DNA of 8,484 nucleotides from Bacilli bacterium (GCA_900769635.1 CAAGHJ010000013.1:1-8484); one strand, 5' to 3'; counted from the first letter of the stretch, positions 1-5,408 are shown. The notes: generated by a model from the sequence alone, not told the origin. Numbers and translations are program-made.

Positions 1-78
1 AATTAAATGTTTTCAAATAAATCTGACGTGTATCTGTTCAGTTTTCAATGTTCTGTCTCAGCCCGTCTCCCGGACTGC
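1..78 (-). other. Probable rRNA operon leader (boxA-like element and hairpin)
   Basis: Read on the minus strand, this segment first forms a GC-rich 7-bp hairpin (59-77, loop GGAGA). It then contains GAACATTGAAAACT (40-53), which resembles the boxA antitermination element and the TTGAAAACT motif common in Firmicute rRNA leaders and 16S-23S spacers. No coding frame is evident. The 16S gene itself is not in the window. An rRNA leader at a contig edge is expected because short-read assemblies break at rRNA repeats. Confidence 0.6.
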
Positions 79-84
79 CTGTCT

Positions 85-113
85 ATAATACCTAAAATAC
101 CGGCACTTGTAAA
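85..113 (-). promoter_or_regulatory. Probable rRNA operon promoter, reading leftward
   Basis: On the minus strand TTTACA (108-113) and TATTAT (85-90) are separated by exactly 17 bases, a good housekeeping-sigma promoter. Transcription would start near 78 and run out of the window at position 1. The leader sequence that follows is what suggests an rRNA operon. The promoter call rests on the sequence; its identity as an rRNA promoter is inference. Confidence 0.65.
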
Positions 114-186
114 GTGTTTTTTGAAAAAAAATTCCATTTTCTTAAAAAGTATGAAATAAATGTTGATGTAAAGGGTACTTTTTCAC

Positions 187-215
187 TTTACTTTTATGGT
201 GGATTTTGTTATAAA
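187..215 (+). promoter_or_regulatory. Promoter of the mgtE leader/mgtE transcript
   Basis: TTTACT (187-192) and TATAAA (210-215) are separated by 17 bases. This puts the transcription start near 222, about 155 bases before the mgtE start codon, so mgtE has a long 5' leader. It diverges from the presumed rRNA promoter at 85-113. Confidence 0.6.
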
Positions 216-246
216 AAGAAATGGACAATGAAAAGAGGTGGTTTAG

Positions 247-321
247 ATGGACAGTCACGAGCAACACATAATAAATAGAAAAAGCGATCAAATTCCAGTG
301 ACTGTTTGTCTAATTTTTTAA
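247..321 (+). CDS. Short upstream ORF (leader peptide) before mgtE
   Basis: This is a 24-codon frame starting with ATG at 247 and ending with TAA at 319-321, followed 55 bases later by mgtE. A good ribosome binding site, AGAGGTGG (234-241), sits five bases ahead of the ATG, which is the main reason to believe it is translated. The peptide is MDSHEQHIINRKSDQIPVTV followed by CLIF, with acidic residues at positions 2 and 5 and a hydrophobic C-terminus. The ORF overlaps both arms of the alternative RNA stems described for 251-343, so ribosome movement on it would change which stem can form. Leader peptides that sense Mg2+ through ribosome behaviour are known upstream of mgtA and corA in Salmonella; similarity here is by arrangement only, not by sequence. 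It could also be a chance ORF. Confidence 0.5.
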   Translation: MDSHEQHIINRKSDQIPVTVCLIF

Positions 322-343
322 GAACTTCACTGGTATTTGCTCG
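251..343 (+). promoter_or_regulatory. mgtE 5' leader with mutually exclusive RNA stems
   Basis: Three perfect pairings are visible. Stem I is ACAGTCAC (251-258) with GTGACTGT (298-305). Stem II is CCAGTGA (295-301) with TCACTGG (327-333). Stem III is CGAGCAA (258-264) with TTGCTCG (337-343). Stem I shares bases with both II and III, whereas II nests inside III, so the leader can adopt either I or II+III. A run of six T (314-319) follows stem I. The whole segment overlaps the leader ORF at 247-321. I do not see the conserved core of the M-box Mg2+ riboswitch. The pairings are read from sequence; a switching role is inference. Confidence 0.5.
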
Positions 344-376
344 GCATAATCATATTATGAAAGAGAGGAATACATC

Positions 377-1765
377 ATGACAGAAAGAAAGTACAGTAAT
401 GATTATGTGCAGGACATTTTGCGCATTATCTCTTCAGAACATACACTTGAAGAAAAAACAAATTTATTAGATGAATATCATGACAAGGATATTGCAGAAG
501 CATTTGAGTTATTACCAAAAGAAGAAAGAAAATTATTCTTTGATTATTTTGATATAAAAAGATTATCTTCCATTATTGGTTATATTGAAGATCCAGAAGA
601 TTATATTCAGGACTTTGGATATAAAAAGTACGCAATGCTTCTTAATAAGATGGACTTAGATGATGCGGTCGATATCTTAGAAAACTTAAATGAAAAAACT
701 AAGAGCCGTCTCCTTCCTTATTTACATGTAAAAAGAAGAGAGGATATCTTATTAATTAAATCATTTAATCCTGATCAGATTGGTCACGAAATTACAACTA
801 ACTTCATTTCAATCGAACGTGGTCTGACTATCAGAAAAGCAATGAAGGAACTAATAAGACAATCTAGTACACACGATAATATTAATACAATTTATGTAAC
901 TGATCATAATCAATATTATGGTGCTATTGATTTAAAGGATTTAATTGTTGCTAGAGAAAATGATGATTTAGAAGAAATTATCGCAACTTCTTATCCACAT
1001 GTTTATGCACATGAAGAAATTAGTGAATGTATTGATGAAATTCGTGAATACGAAGAAGATTCATTCCCTGTACTCAATGATAATAATGAAATCATTGGTG
1101 TTATCACTTCTACCGATATTACTGACTTCGTCGAAGATGAACAGGATGAAGATTATGCTAAGCTAGCAGGTATGACTGAACAATCAGATCTAGATGAAAC
1201 AGTAAAAGATGGTATGAAAAAAAGACTTCCTTGGTTAATTCTTCTTTTATTCCTTGGAATGATTGTTTCGACTGTAGTAGGTTTATTTGAATCAGTTGTT
1301 GCAGAGATTGCGATTGTTGTATGTTTCCAGTCACTTATTTTAGATATGGCTGGTAATGTAGGAACACAGTCACTTGCCGTCACTATTAGACTACTTGTTG
1401 ATGAGAACATCTCTGCTAAAGATAAATTCAAATTCACCTTAAAAGAATTAAATATTGGTTTAAGTAATGGAACAATCCTAGGATTATTATCATTTGTATT
1501 TATTGGATTCTATATTATGTTCGCCAAGAATAGGCCATTTATGGATGCCTTCATCTTATCTGGATGTGTTGGTGTTTCATTATTTGTAGCTATGGTCTTC
1601 TCAAGTTTAGTTGGTGTAGTCATTCCCATGTTTTTCCATAAAATCAAGGTTGACCCAGCTGTTGCATCAGGGCCTTTAATTACTACAATCAATGACTTAG
1701 TTGCCGTTGTTACATACTATGGCTTAGCCTGGATCTTATTAATCCAAGTATTCCATGTACATTAG
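377..1765 (+). CDS. mgtE: MgtE family magnesium transporter
   Basis: The product is a 462-residue inner-membrane Mg2+ channel/transporter of the MgtE/SLC41 family, at the usual family length. An N-terminal MgtE_N helical domain (about 25-130) is followed by a tandem CBS pair (about 135-255) with acidic patches, which in the family bind Mg2+ and gate the pore. The C-terminal membrane domain (about 284-462) has five predicted helices. Family signatures are AGNVGTQS at 325-332 and SGPLITTINDL at 431-441; D440 matches the conserved pore aspartate of MgtE. The start at 377 has AGAGAGG ten bases upstream. No domain is missing, so it should be functional. It is preceded by its own promoter, a leader ORF and competing RNA stems, suggesting post-initiation control. 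The stop codon overlaps a hairpin, and a stack of terminators isolates it from the insertion sequence downstream. Confidence 0.95.
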   Translation: MTERKYSNDYVQDILRIISSEHTLEEKTNLLDEYHDKDIAEAFELLPKEERKLFFDYFDIKRLSSIIGYIEDPEDYIQDFGYKKYAMLLNKMDLDDAVDILENLNEKTKSRLLPYLHVKRREDILLIKSFNPDQIGHEITTNFISIERGLTIRKAMKELIRQSSTHDNINTIYVTDHNQYYGAIDLKDLIVARENDDLEEIIATSYPHVYAHEEISECIDEIREYEEDSFPVLNDNNEIIGVITSTDITDFVEDEQDEDYAKLAGMTEQSDLDETVKDGMKKRLPWLILLLFLGMIVSTVVGLFESVVAEIAIVVCFQSLILDMAGNVGTQSLAVTIRLLVDENISAKDKFKFTLKELNIGLSNGTILGLLSFVFIGFYIMFAKNRPFMDAFILSGCVGVSLFVAMVFSSLVGVVIPMFFHKIKVDPAVASGPLITTINDLVAVVTYYGLAWILLIQVFHVH

Positions 1766-1782
1766 GACCGTATCGGTCCTTT
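1764..1782 (+). terminator. Hairpin at the mgtE stop codon
   Basis: AGGACCG (1764-1770) pairs perfectly with CGGTCCT (1774-1780) around a three-base loop. Its first two bases are part of the mgtE TAG stop. Only three T follow, so alone it is a weak terminator, and the stronger ones lie just downstream. Confidence 0.5.
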
Positions 1783-1792
1783 CGTATTATAG

Positions 1793-1828
1793 AACTAGAA
1801 GTTATTCAAGTAATAATTCTAGTTTTTT
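1793..1828 (+). terminator. Intrinsic terminator, copy 1 (downstream of mgtE)
   Basis: AACTAGAA (1793-1800) pairs with TTCTAGTT (1817-1824). After a single bulged G, TTATT (1802-1806) pairs with AATAA (1812-1816), loop CAAGT. T6 follows at 1823-1828. This is a strong rho-independent terminator for mgtE. Confidence 0.85.
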
Positions 1829-1842
1829 ATTTCGTATTATAG

Positions 1843-1878
1843 AACTAGAAGTTATTCAAGTAATAATTCTAGTTTTTT
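1843..1878 (+). terminator. Intrinsic terminator, copy 2
   Basis: This is an exact copy of the terminator at 1793-1828, made by the 50-bp tandem duplication, with the same 8+5 bp stem, one bulged G and T6. Confidence 0.8.
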
Positions 1879-1890
1879 ATTTTATCTAGA

Positions 1891-2060
1891 AGTGATATCA
1901 TATCACTGAAGAGAAGTTAATCATTATAACTTGAGACATCCATAAGGTAAGCTCGTAAACAACGATTGATAGCTACGACTATTAATGTATCGTTCTTCTC
2001 TTCACTAAATAAACATACTGACTAGAGGTTACTTATATTTAACTTCTAGTCTTTTATTTT
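1891..2060 (+). ncRNA. Unidentified structured segment ending in a terminator
   Basis: The segment lies between the mgtE terminators and the insertion sequence and has no credible ORF. It opens with a perfect palindrome, AGTGATAT-C-ATATCACT (1891-1907). A 10-bp closing stem pairs 1907-1916 (TGAAGAGAAG) with 1995-2004 (CTTCTCTTCA). Inside it AACGAT (1961-1966) pairs with ATCGTT (1989-1994), extended by TGATAG (1967-1972) with CTATTA (1979-1984) around a 6-base loop. AAGTTA/TAACTT (1914-1919/1927-1932) is an alternative hairpin. An intrinsic terminator (2020-2060) follows. Nested stems plus a terminator suggest a small RNA of about 150 nt, but I recognise no known RNA family and see no convincing promoter. 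It could instead be a decayed mobile-element end or DNA-level inverted repeats. Confidence 0.4.
2020..2060 (+). terminator. Intrinsic terminator before the insertion sequence
   Basis: GACTAGAGGTTA (2020-2031) pairs over 12 bp, with one G-T pair, with 2040-2051, and TTTTATTTT follows. The hairpin is clearly related in sequence to the two terminators at 1793-1878 (shared ACTAGA-GTTA and CTTCTAGT/TTCTAGT arms). It may end the structured segment at 1891-2010. Confidence 0.75.
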
Positions 2061-2072
2061 GTAGGCATACAT

Positions 2073-2078
2073 TATAAT
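2073..2078 (+). promoter_or_regulatory. Consensus -10 box for the IS non-coding RNA
   Basis: A perfect TATAAT at 2073-2078 would start transcription near 2085, immediately before the first stem of the structured left end. No good -35 is present 17 bp upstream (TCTTTT at 2050-2055). In IS110 elements the -35 is typically supplied by the right end once the element circularises, which would fit a half-promoter here. Confidence 0.5.
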
Positions 2079-2084
2079 AGACTT

Positions 2085-2262
2085 AAGAAAGCAGAGAGAA
2101 CAGTCCTTGGAAACACTGTTGTGATTTCGTCAAAAAAAATTCTCTGCTTCCTTTTATGACATGAGTCAGTTTATATCCAAATAGGCCTTTTGATTTATTG
2201 ATAGAGCCTGCATGTAAGACGAAAATAGATAGTCATAAATCAGGAAGTTATGCTTTCTAATA
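2085..2262 (+). ncRNA. Candidate IS110 bridge RNA
   Basis: IS110-group elements encode a bridge RNA of roughly 180 nt between the left end and the transposase; it base-pairs with target and donor DNA and guides recombination. Here the stretch begins just after TATAAT. It forms a 10-bp stem, 2089-2098 with 2140-2149 (one G-T), enclosing hairpin AACAGT/ACTGTT (2099-2104/2115-2120). A second domain follows, closed by 8 bp, TTTATGAC (2153-2160) with GTCATAAA (2232-2239), enclosing AGGC/GCCT (2183-2186/2206-2209) and large open loops that could hold guides. TTTCGTC (2125-2131) can also pair with GACGAAA (2218-2224), linking the two domains. The 3' limit is a guess, and guide-target matches were not established. 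Confidence 0.55.
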
Positions 2263-2285
2263 TTCAAGGAAAGAAGGTATGATCT

Positions 2286-3500
2286 ATGAAAGGTCCAATA
2301 GTATCCATTGATGTCTCTAAAGGTAAATCAGATTATCAGGCATTCAAGAATCTGAATGTGAAGTATACAGGCTCACGTTCAATAAAGCACACAAAAGAAG
2401 GATTTGATGAGATAGTGAATCTTGTCAGAGAGATGGAAAAGAAGCTGGAAGCAGAAGTATGTGTTGTTTATGAGGCAACAGGAGTTTACCATCGTGTCCT
2501 TAAGAAAGTGCTTGAAGACAATAACATCAAGCAGTTTATTATCAATCCACTATTATCAGCCAAAACAAGAAAGAATGATTCACTAAGAAGTCCAAAGACA
2601 GATAAGCTTGATCCTAAATCAATCGCTAAAACATATTACAGCCATAGTCTTCATAACAGTCATAAACAAGAAACGATATATCATGAACTGAGGGAATTAT
2701 CACGCTATTATGAGGATATATTGGTTCATATAAGAAAGGATAAGGTTGCATTCAGAGCACAGCTGGATATCGTATTTCCAGGCTATGATGCGCTGTATGA
2801 TGATCTGTATGGTCCTGTCGCTTTAGCTGTCATTGAAAAATATCCACATCCAGAAATGCTTCAGAAAAAGAAGATTAACACTGTATCTAAAGTGATTCAG
2901 AGCAAAACATGTCATCGTCAGGCAGTGAGTGATACAATGGCTGACAAGGCAATAGAGTATTCTAAAACCATCTATTCAGGATGTGATAAGGATGATATTG
3001 AAGTATTAATACTTCAGAGATTCATCAAGAAATTAAAAGAAGATATGGCAGAAGCTGAAAGAACAATTGGTGAAATGATCAAGCTGGCACAGGAACTACC
3101 TGACTTTAGTATAATCAAGTCTATTCCAGGTATTGGAGATAACCTAGCTGCACGTATTATTGCAGAACTAGGTGATATGACAAAATTCAAAAAGAAGAAT
3201 GAGCTAGTAGCCTTTGCCGGACTGGATCCAAGAATCAGTGAAAGTGGAAAGAATGACGGAGATCATATGCACATTACTAAAAAAGGCAATAAACGATTAA
3301 GGTGTTTATTATATTTGGCTGTAACGTGTTCTATAAGGCTTAAGAGAGATGATAATAGTATTAAGGATTTCTATATAAAGAAAAAGCAGCAATCAAACCC
3401 GATGTGTTCGAAAGCTGCAAAGACTGCATGTGCCAGTAAATTAGTCCGAATAATTTATAGCATGTGCAAAACTGGTGAGTTATACCAGTACAACAAATAA
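2286..3500 (+). CDS. IS110-family transposase (DEDD recombinase)
   Basis: The product is a 404-residue transposase that catalyses excision, circularisation and insertion of its element, in known members guided by a bridge RNA. The N-terminal RuvC-like domain (DEDD_Tnp_IS110, about 4-165) carries the acidic set at D9 (SIDVSKGKS), E63 (YEATGVY), D106 and D109 (KTDKLD). A helical linker (about 240-270) leads to the C-terminal Transposase_20 domain (about 275-360), with the helix-hairpin-like IPGIGDNLAARIIAELGD at 280-297, then AGLDPRISESGK (311-322) and KKGNKRLR (332-339). S320 is the likely catalytic serine. Length is normal and no frameshift is seen, so it looks intact. The start at 2286 has AAGGAAAGAAGG just upstream. 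Its neighbours suggest insertion into the terminator-rich gap between mgtE and the exported-protein operon. The call to family is secure; current activity is unknown. Confidence 0.95.
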   Translation: MKGPIVSIDVSKGKSDYQAFKNLNVKYTGSRSIKHTKEGFDEIVNLVREMEKKLEAEVCVVYEATGVYHRVLKKVLEDNNIKQFIINPLLSAKTRKNDSLRSPKTDKLDPKSIAKTYYSHSLHNSHKQETIYHELRELSRYYEDILVHIRKDKVAFRAQLDIVFPGYDALYDDLYGPVALAVIEKYPHPEMLQKKKINTVSKVIQSKTCHRQAVSDTMADKAIEYSKTIYSGCDKDDIEVLILQRFIKKLKEDMAEAERTIGEMIKLAQELPDFSIIKSIPGIGDNLAARIIAELGDMTKFKKKNELVAFAGLDPRISESGKNDGDHMHITKKGNKRLRCLLYLAVTCSIRLKRDDNSIKDFYIKKKQQSNPMCSKAAKTACASKLVRIIYSMCKTGELYQYNK

Positions 3501-3524
3501 CAACGAGATTATACACCTAAACCA

Positions 3525-3558
3525 CCCTGAAAAAAAGTGCTTTTTCTTCAGGGGTTTT
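3525..3558 (+). terminator. Intrinsic terminator of the transposase
   Basis: CCCTGAA (3525-3531) pairs with TTCAGGG (3547-3553). AAAAA/TTTTT extends the stem across one bulged C around loop GTGC, and GTTTT follows. It lies 25 bases after the transposase stop. Confidence 0.7.
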
Positions 3559-3643
3559 CAGCGTGCAATAAAAGCCATGAAAAATTACCGATTATTTTTT
3601 TGAATTTTTACTTGATTTCTATTATCCAATTTTTTTGTGCTTT

Positions 3644-3676
3644 AAAAAAGGTGGATTAGTCAAATTCCACCTTTTT
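3644..3676 (-). terminator. Terminator overlapping the end of the minus-strand operon
   Basis: AAAAAGGTGGA (3645-3655) pairs perfectly over 11 bp with TCCACCTTTTT (3666-3676) around a 10-base loop. The TAA stop of the last gene (3656-3658) lies in the loop, so the hairpin encodes the gene's final residues. A/T runs on both sides would let it work in both directions and shield the operon from the insertion sequence. Confidence 0.85.
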
Positions 3677-4006
3677 CTTATGATTATAGATTATACTTAT
3701 TATAATATAACAGACTACCACTCCTGCAATCACAAACTTACATTCTTGAGAAAAATGACTCATTCTCAAAATCAACAAAATCATAAATATAATGATCATA
3801 CAAATATTCTCTTGAAGTAATACTTTTGCGGATTTGTTTTTCTTTATACTTTCAATAAGTTCATAAATAACTACTATTGCATCAAAAATCAAAATAACTG
3901 CTGCTATTCCTAAACGATACTTTGATGGAATCGCATCAAGATCATTAAATATTAGAAATAGGAATGTAATGATTACACCAGTAAAATAATTCAGAATTTT
4001 TTTCAT
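3656..4006 (-). CDS. Small four-helix membrane protein, paralogue 3 of tandem array
   Basis: The product is 116 residues with four predicted transmembrane helices (about 5-21, 32-50, 67-83, 90-108), short loops and a lysine-rich C-terminus. I do not recognise a named family. It is clearly paralogous to the gene at 4336-4713: both carry IPS(K/Q)YRLGIAA at about 26-36 followed by an I-rich helix with an invariant DA and then IES-KK(N). It also resembles the fragment at 4048-4335. Ribosome binding site AGAGAGG is seven bases from the start. It is the last gene of the operon led by the secreted protein at 4744-5289. Tandem small membrane proteins downstream of an exported basic protein often confer self-immunity, but that role is inference. 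Orphan membrane-stress or holin-like roles are alternatives. Confidence 0.8.
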   Translation of the reverse strand: MKKILNYFTGVIITFLFLIFNDLDAIPSKYRLGIAAVILIFDAIVVIYELIESIKKNKSAKVLLQENICMIIIFMILLILRMSHFSQECKFVIAGVVVCYIIISIIYNHKKKVEFD

Positions 4007-4047
4007 AATAGAACCTCTCTTACATATAATAGTATATTATTTTTTTA

Positions 4048-4335
4048 TTAGACGCTAGGGATTGCGCCTGATTTATTTTGTTTCTTTTTCTTTCTTCTCT
4101 CTTTAATATTATGAGTAATTGCGATTACCTGGTAAATTATTACTGAACCTGATAATACTGCAACGATTATCGGATGTACCATACCTGAATTCAAAGGTAT
4201 GAGAACAATAAGTGAAATAAGCACAAAGATATCAGTTTGCAAGAATACTTCTTTTGATTTGTTCTCTTTCATTCTGTCATTAAGAAGATATCTTAAAATG
4301 ATTGCATCAAGCACAAAGAGTATAACTAATATAAT
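4048..4335 (-). pseudogene. N-terminally truncated paralogue 2 of the small membrane protein array
   Basis: The homologous sequence begins directly after the TGA stop of the upstream paralogue (4336-4338) and in the same frame. It reads IILVILFVLDAIIL and continues through KENKSKEVFLQ to three helices and a basic tail, about 95 codons. Compared with its sisters it lacks the first helix and the IPS-YRLGIAA loop, roughly 35 residues, together with a start codon and ribosome binding site. GTG at 4312-4314 is a possible in-frame start but has no ribosome binding site. An ATG overlapping the upstream stop (ATGA, 4336-4339) leads into a different frame that closes after 10 codons. A deletion fusing two array members explains this best. 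Re-initiation after the upstream stop could still give an 88-residue product, so a shortened functional gene is not excluded. Confidence 0.6.
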
Positions 4336-4713
4336 TCATCGATTTTTTGATACTGATTTCATTGATTTCCAATCCTTAACAAAATTGTAGACCAAGCCTA
4401 TAATTAAATATAAAATAGTTATAGATTCTACTTCATAACGAAATCTTGATGGAACAACATTAAATACTAGAAGTGTAAAAATAGTCGCCGAAACTAAAGT
4501 ACAAACATAATCATCTAAAAACATTTTAATTGAATGATTTTTCTTTCTACTTTCAATAATTGCGATTATTGCACAGATTGCATCAATGATCAGAATGATA
4601 GCCGCTATGCCTAGACGATATTGAGATGGAATCATATTGCTACCATCTAAAAACTCAAACAAAAACGTAACTACTATACATATACATATATTTAAATTCA
4701 AAAATTTTCTCAT
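4336..4713 (-). CDS. Small four-helix membrane protein, paralogue 1 of tandem array
   Basis: The product is 125 residues with predicted helices at about 7-21, 34-53, 72-86 and 94-110 and a basic C-terminal tail. The core IPSQYRLGIAAIILIIDAI closely matches the paralogue at 3656-4006, and similarity extends to the DNA, so the duplication is fairly recent. A near-perfect ribosome binding site, AAGGAGG (4721-4727), lies seven bases from the start and only 30 bases separate it from the secreted-protein gene upstream, so the two are co-transcribed. Its stop abuts the truncated paralogue. No named family is recognised. Immunity or protection against the neighbouring exported protein is a reasonable guess from context only. 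Confidence 0.82.
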   Translation of the reverse strand: MRKFLNLNICICIVVTFLFEFLDGSNMIPSQYRLGIAAIILIIDAICAIIAIIESRKKNHSIKMFLDDYVCTLVSATIFTLLVFNVVPSRFRYEVESITILYLIIGLVYNFVKDWKSMKSVSKNR

Positions 4714-4743
4714 AGTAAGTCCTCCTTAATAAAATATGAGTGT

Positions 4744-5289
4744 TTAAATATAAAGTTTAGTGCTCATCCGCAAACTACTAGTTTTAAAACTATATGACTT
4801 TTTTGGACCGCTACCAAACTTTATTGTAAGAGTTATATAAGTTCTCCTATTATTATGACATTTATATTTTAAACAGCCTTTTACTTGAGTTCCTACCGCT
4901 AACTTAAAAGCTGGCATCACCTTTTTAAGGGATGAAATAGAAGTCGCTGTAAAAGCTAAAATACTACCTGCTAGAAGTCCAGCTGTTTGATAATCAACAG
5001 TGAAATTCATTTTATAATGTGATGCATTTCTAGGATGATTTGCATGAACAACACACTTTTTATTTCTTCCATTAATTGTGAGTACACCTGTCTTTTTATC
5101 ATATACTATATAATCTACATGCTTTGTTTTCTTATTAATTACATCCACATATCTTTTTTCACTATTTTCAAATAATTCATAGGAATAATAATTCAAATTG
5201 TTTTCTTCAATATGATCTGCAAAAACAGTAGTTATCGGGATATTTAAAATCATCACAAGAGATAATAGTATTATCATTAATCTCTTCAT
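4744..5289 (-). CDS. Secreted basic protein of unknown function, bacteriocin-like by context
   Basis: The product is 181 residues with a clear Sec signal peptide: MKR, a hydrophobic core 4-19, and likely cleavage after A24 (TVFA-D). The mature part of about 157 residues is lysine-rich. Its N-terminal half is polar and Tyr/Lys-rich; a hydrophobic stretch (about 103-118, AGLLAGSILAFTATSI) is followed by a basic, strand-like C-terminus with CLKYKC (139-144); C79 is a third cysteine. I recognise no catalytic motif. It heads an operon with paralogous small membrane proteins and lies just downstream of a LytTR-type operator and promoter, so it is probably induced by the regulator encoded next door. 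A toxin/bacteriocin with cognate immunity proteins fits the arrangement; large non-modified bacteriocins of the geobacillin-26 type are a possible comparison. A cell-surface or adhesion role is also possible. Confidence 0.8.
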   Translation of the reverse strand: MKRLMIILLSLVMILNIPITTVFADHIEENNLNYYSYELFENSEKRYVDVINKKTKHVDYIVYDKKTGVLTINGRNKKCVVHANHPRNASHYKMNFTVDYQTAGLLAGSILAFTATSISSLKKVMPAFKLAVGTQVKGCLKYKCHNNRRTYITLTIKFGSGPKKSYSFKTSSLRMSTKLYI

Positions 5290-5338
5290 TGCGTTAAACC
5301 TTTCTCTTTTTTAATTTCCATCTAGATGTTAACTAAAT

Positions 5339-5367
5339 ATTATCCTATGATCTTCAAATTGCCTATA
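5339..5367 (-). promoter_or_regulatory. Activator-dependent promoter of the secreted-protein operon
   Basis: On the minus strand GATAAT (5339-5344) is separated by exactly 17 bases from TATAGG (5362-5367), a poor -35 that overlaps the end of the LytTR-type operator. The same TATAGG-17-(-10) arrangement recurs at 7637-7665. Weak -35 boxes next to tandem sites are characteristic of promoters needing a LytTR activator. Confidence 0.6.
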
Positions 5368-5408
5368 ATTCTTGCATAAGAGACACATTTTCATGCATAA
5401 AAGACATT
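5358..5408 (-). promoter_or_regulatory. LytTR-type operator A (two direct repeats, 21-bp period)
   Basis: Two 17-bp direct repeats lie at 5369-5385 and 5390-5406. They match at 15 of 17 positions and their starts are 21 bp apart, two helical turns. On the minus strand the half-site reads TGTCTYTTATGCANGAA. Flanking bases are shared with operator B (7656-7706), including ATTGCCTATAA at 5358-5368. AgrA- and ComE-type LytTR regulators bind paired direct repeats with this spacing. The site lies between the secreted-protein gene and the regulator gene, so it could serve both, but its orientation matches the leftward promoter. Confidence 0.78.

Larger units (their letters stand above)
1781..1880 (+). 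repeat. Exact 50-bp tandem duplication
   Basis: Bases 1781-1830 and 1831-1880 are identical over all 50 positions and directly abutting. Each unit holds one complete intrinsic terminator. The perfect identity points to a recent duplication or replication slippage. Confidence 0.95.
2061..3640 (+). mobile_element. IS110-family insertion sequence (ends approximate)
   Basis: The element holds one DEDD transposase (2286-3500) preceded by about 220 bp of structured non-coding DNA with its own TATAAT. This long left end is typical of the IS110 group, as opposed to IS1111 relatives that carry the long non-coding end downstream. IS110 elements have no terminal inverted repeats and duplicate little or no target, so exact ends cannot be read here. 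The left end must lie after the terminator stem ending at 2051, and the right end between 3501 and the neighbouring operon's terminator at 3644. TTTTGT occurs at both candidate edges (2057-2062 and 3633-3638), which might mark a shared core, but the motif is low complexity. Confidence 0.7.

Noticed and set aside
222..376. M-box (ykoK) Mg2+ riboswitch upstream of mgtE
   Set aside because: Mg2+ transporter context prompted the check, but I could not find the conserved core, and the leader is short and AT-rich.
1153..1692. Open frames on the minus strand within mgtE (1153-1437 and 1510-1692)
   Set aside because: They are opposite an intact, family-matching mgtE, have no ribosome binding site and give low-complexity peptides; they are antisense shadows.
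1781..1880. CRISPR-like direct repeats
   Set aside because: There are only two copies, directly abutting with no spacer, and each is a terminator; this is a tandem duplication.
3635..3820. 61-codon plus-strand frame
   Set aside because: It overlaps the terminator and the small membrane protein gene on the other strand and its peptide has no protein-like features.
4336..4338. TGA as a recoded tryptophan joining two membrane genes into one protein
   Set aside because: TGA acts as a normal stop in the coupled regulator gene (6145-6147), TGG encodes the tryptophans seen, and the downstream part looks like a truncated paralogue.
4199..4390. 63-codon plus-strand frame across two small membrane protein genes
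   Set aside because: It is antisense to sequence with clear paralogue conservation on the minus strand and has no ribosome binding site.
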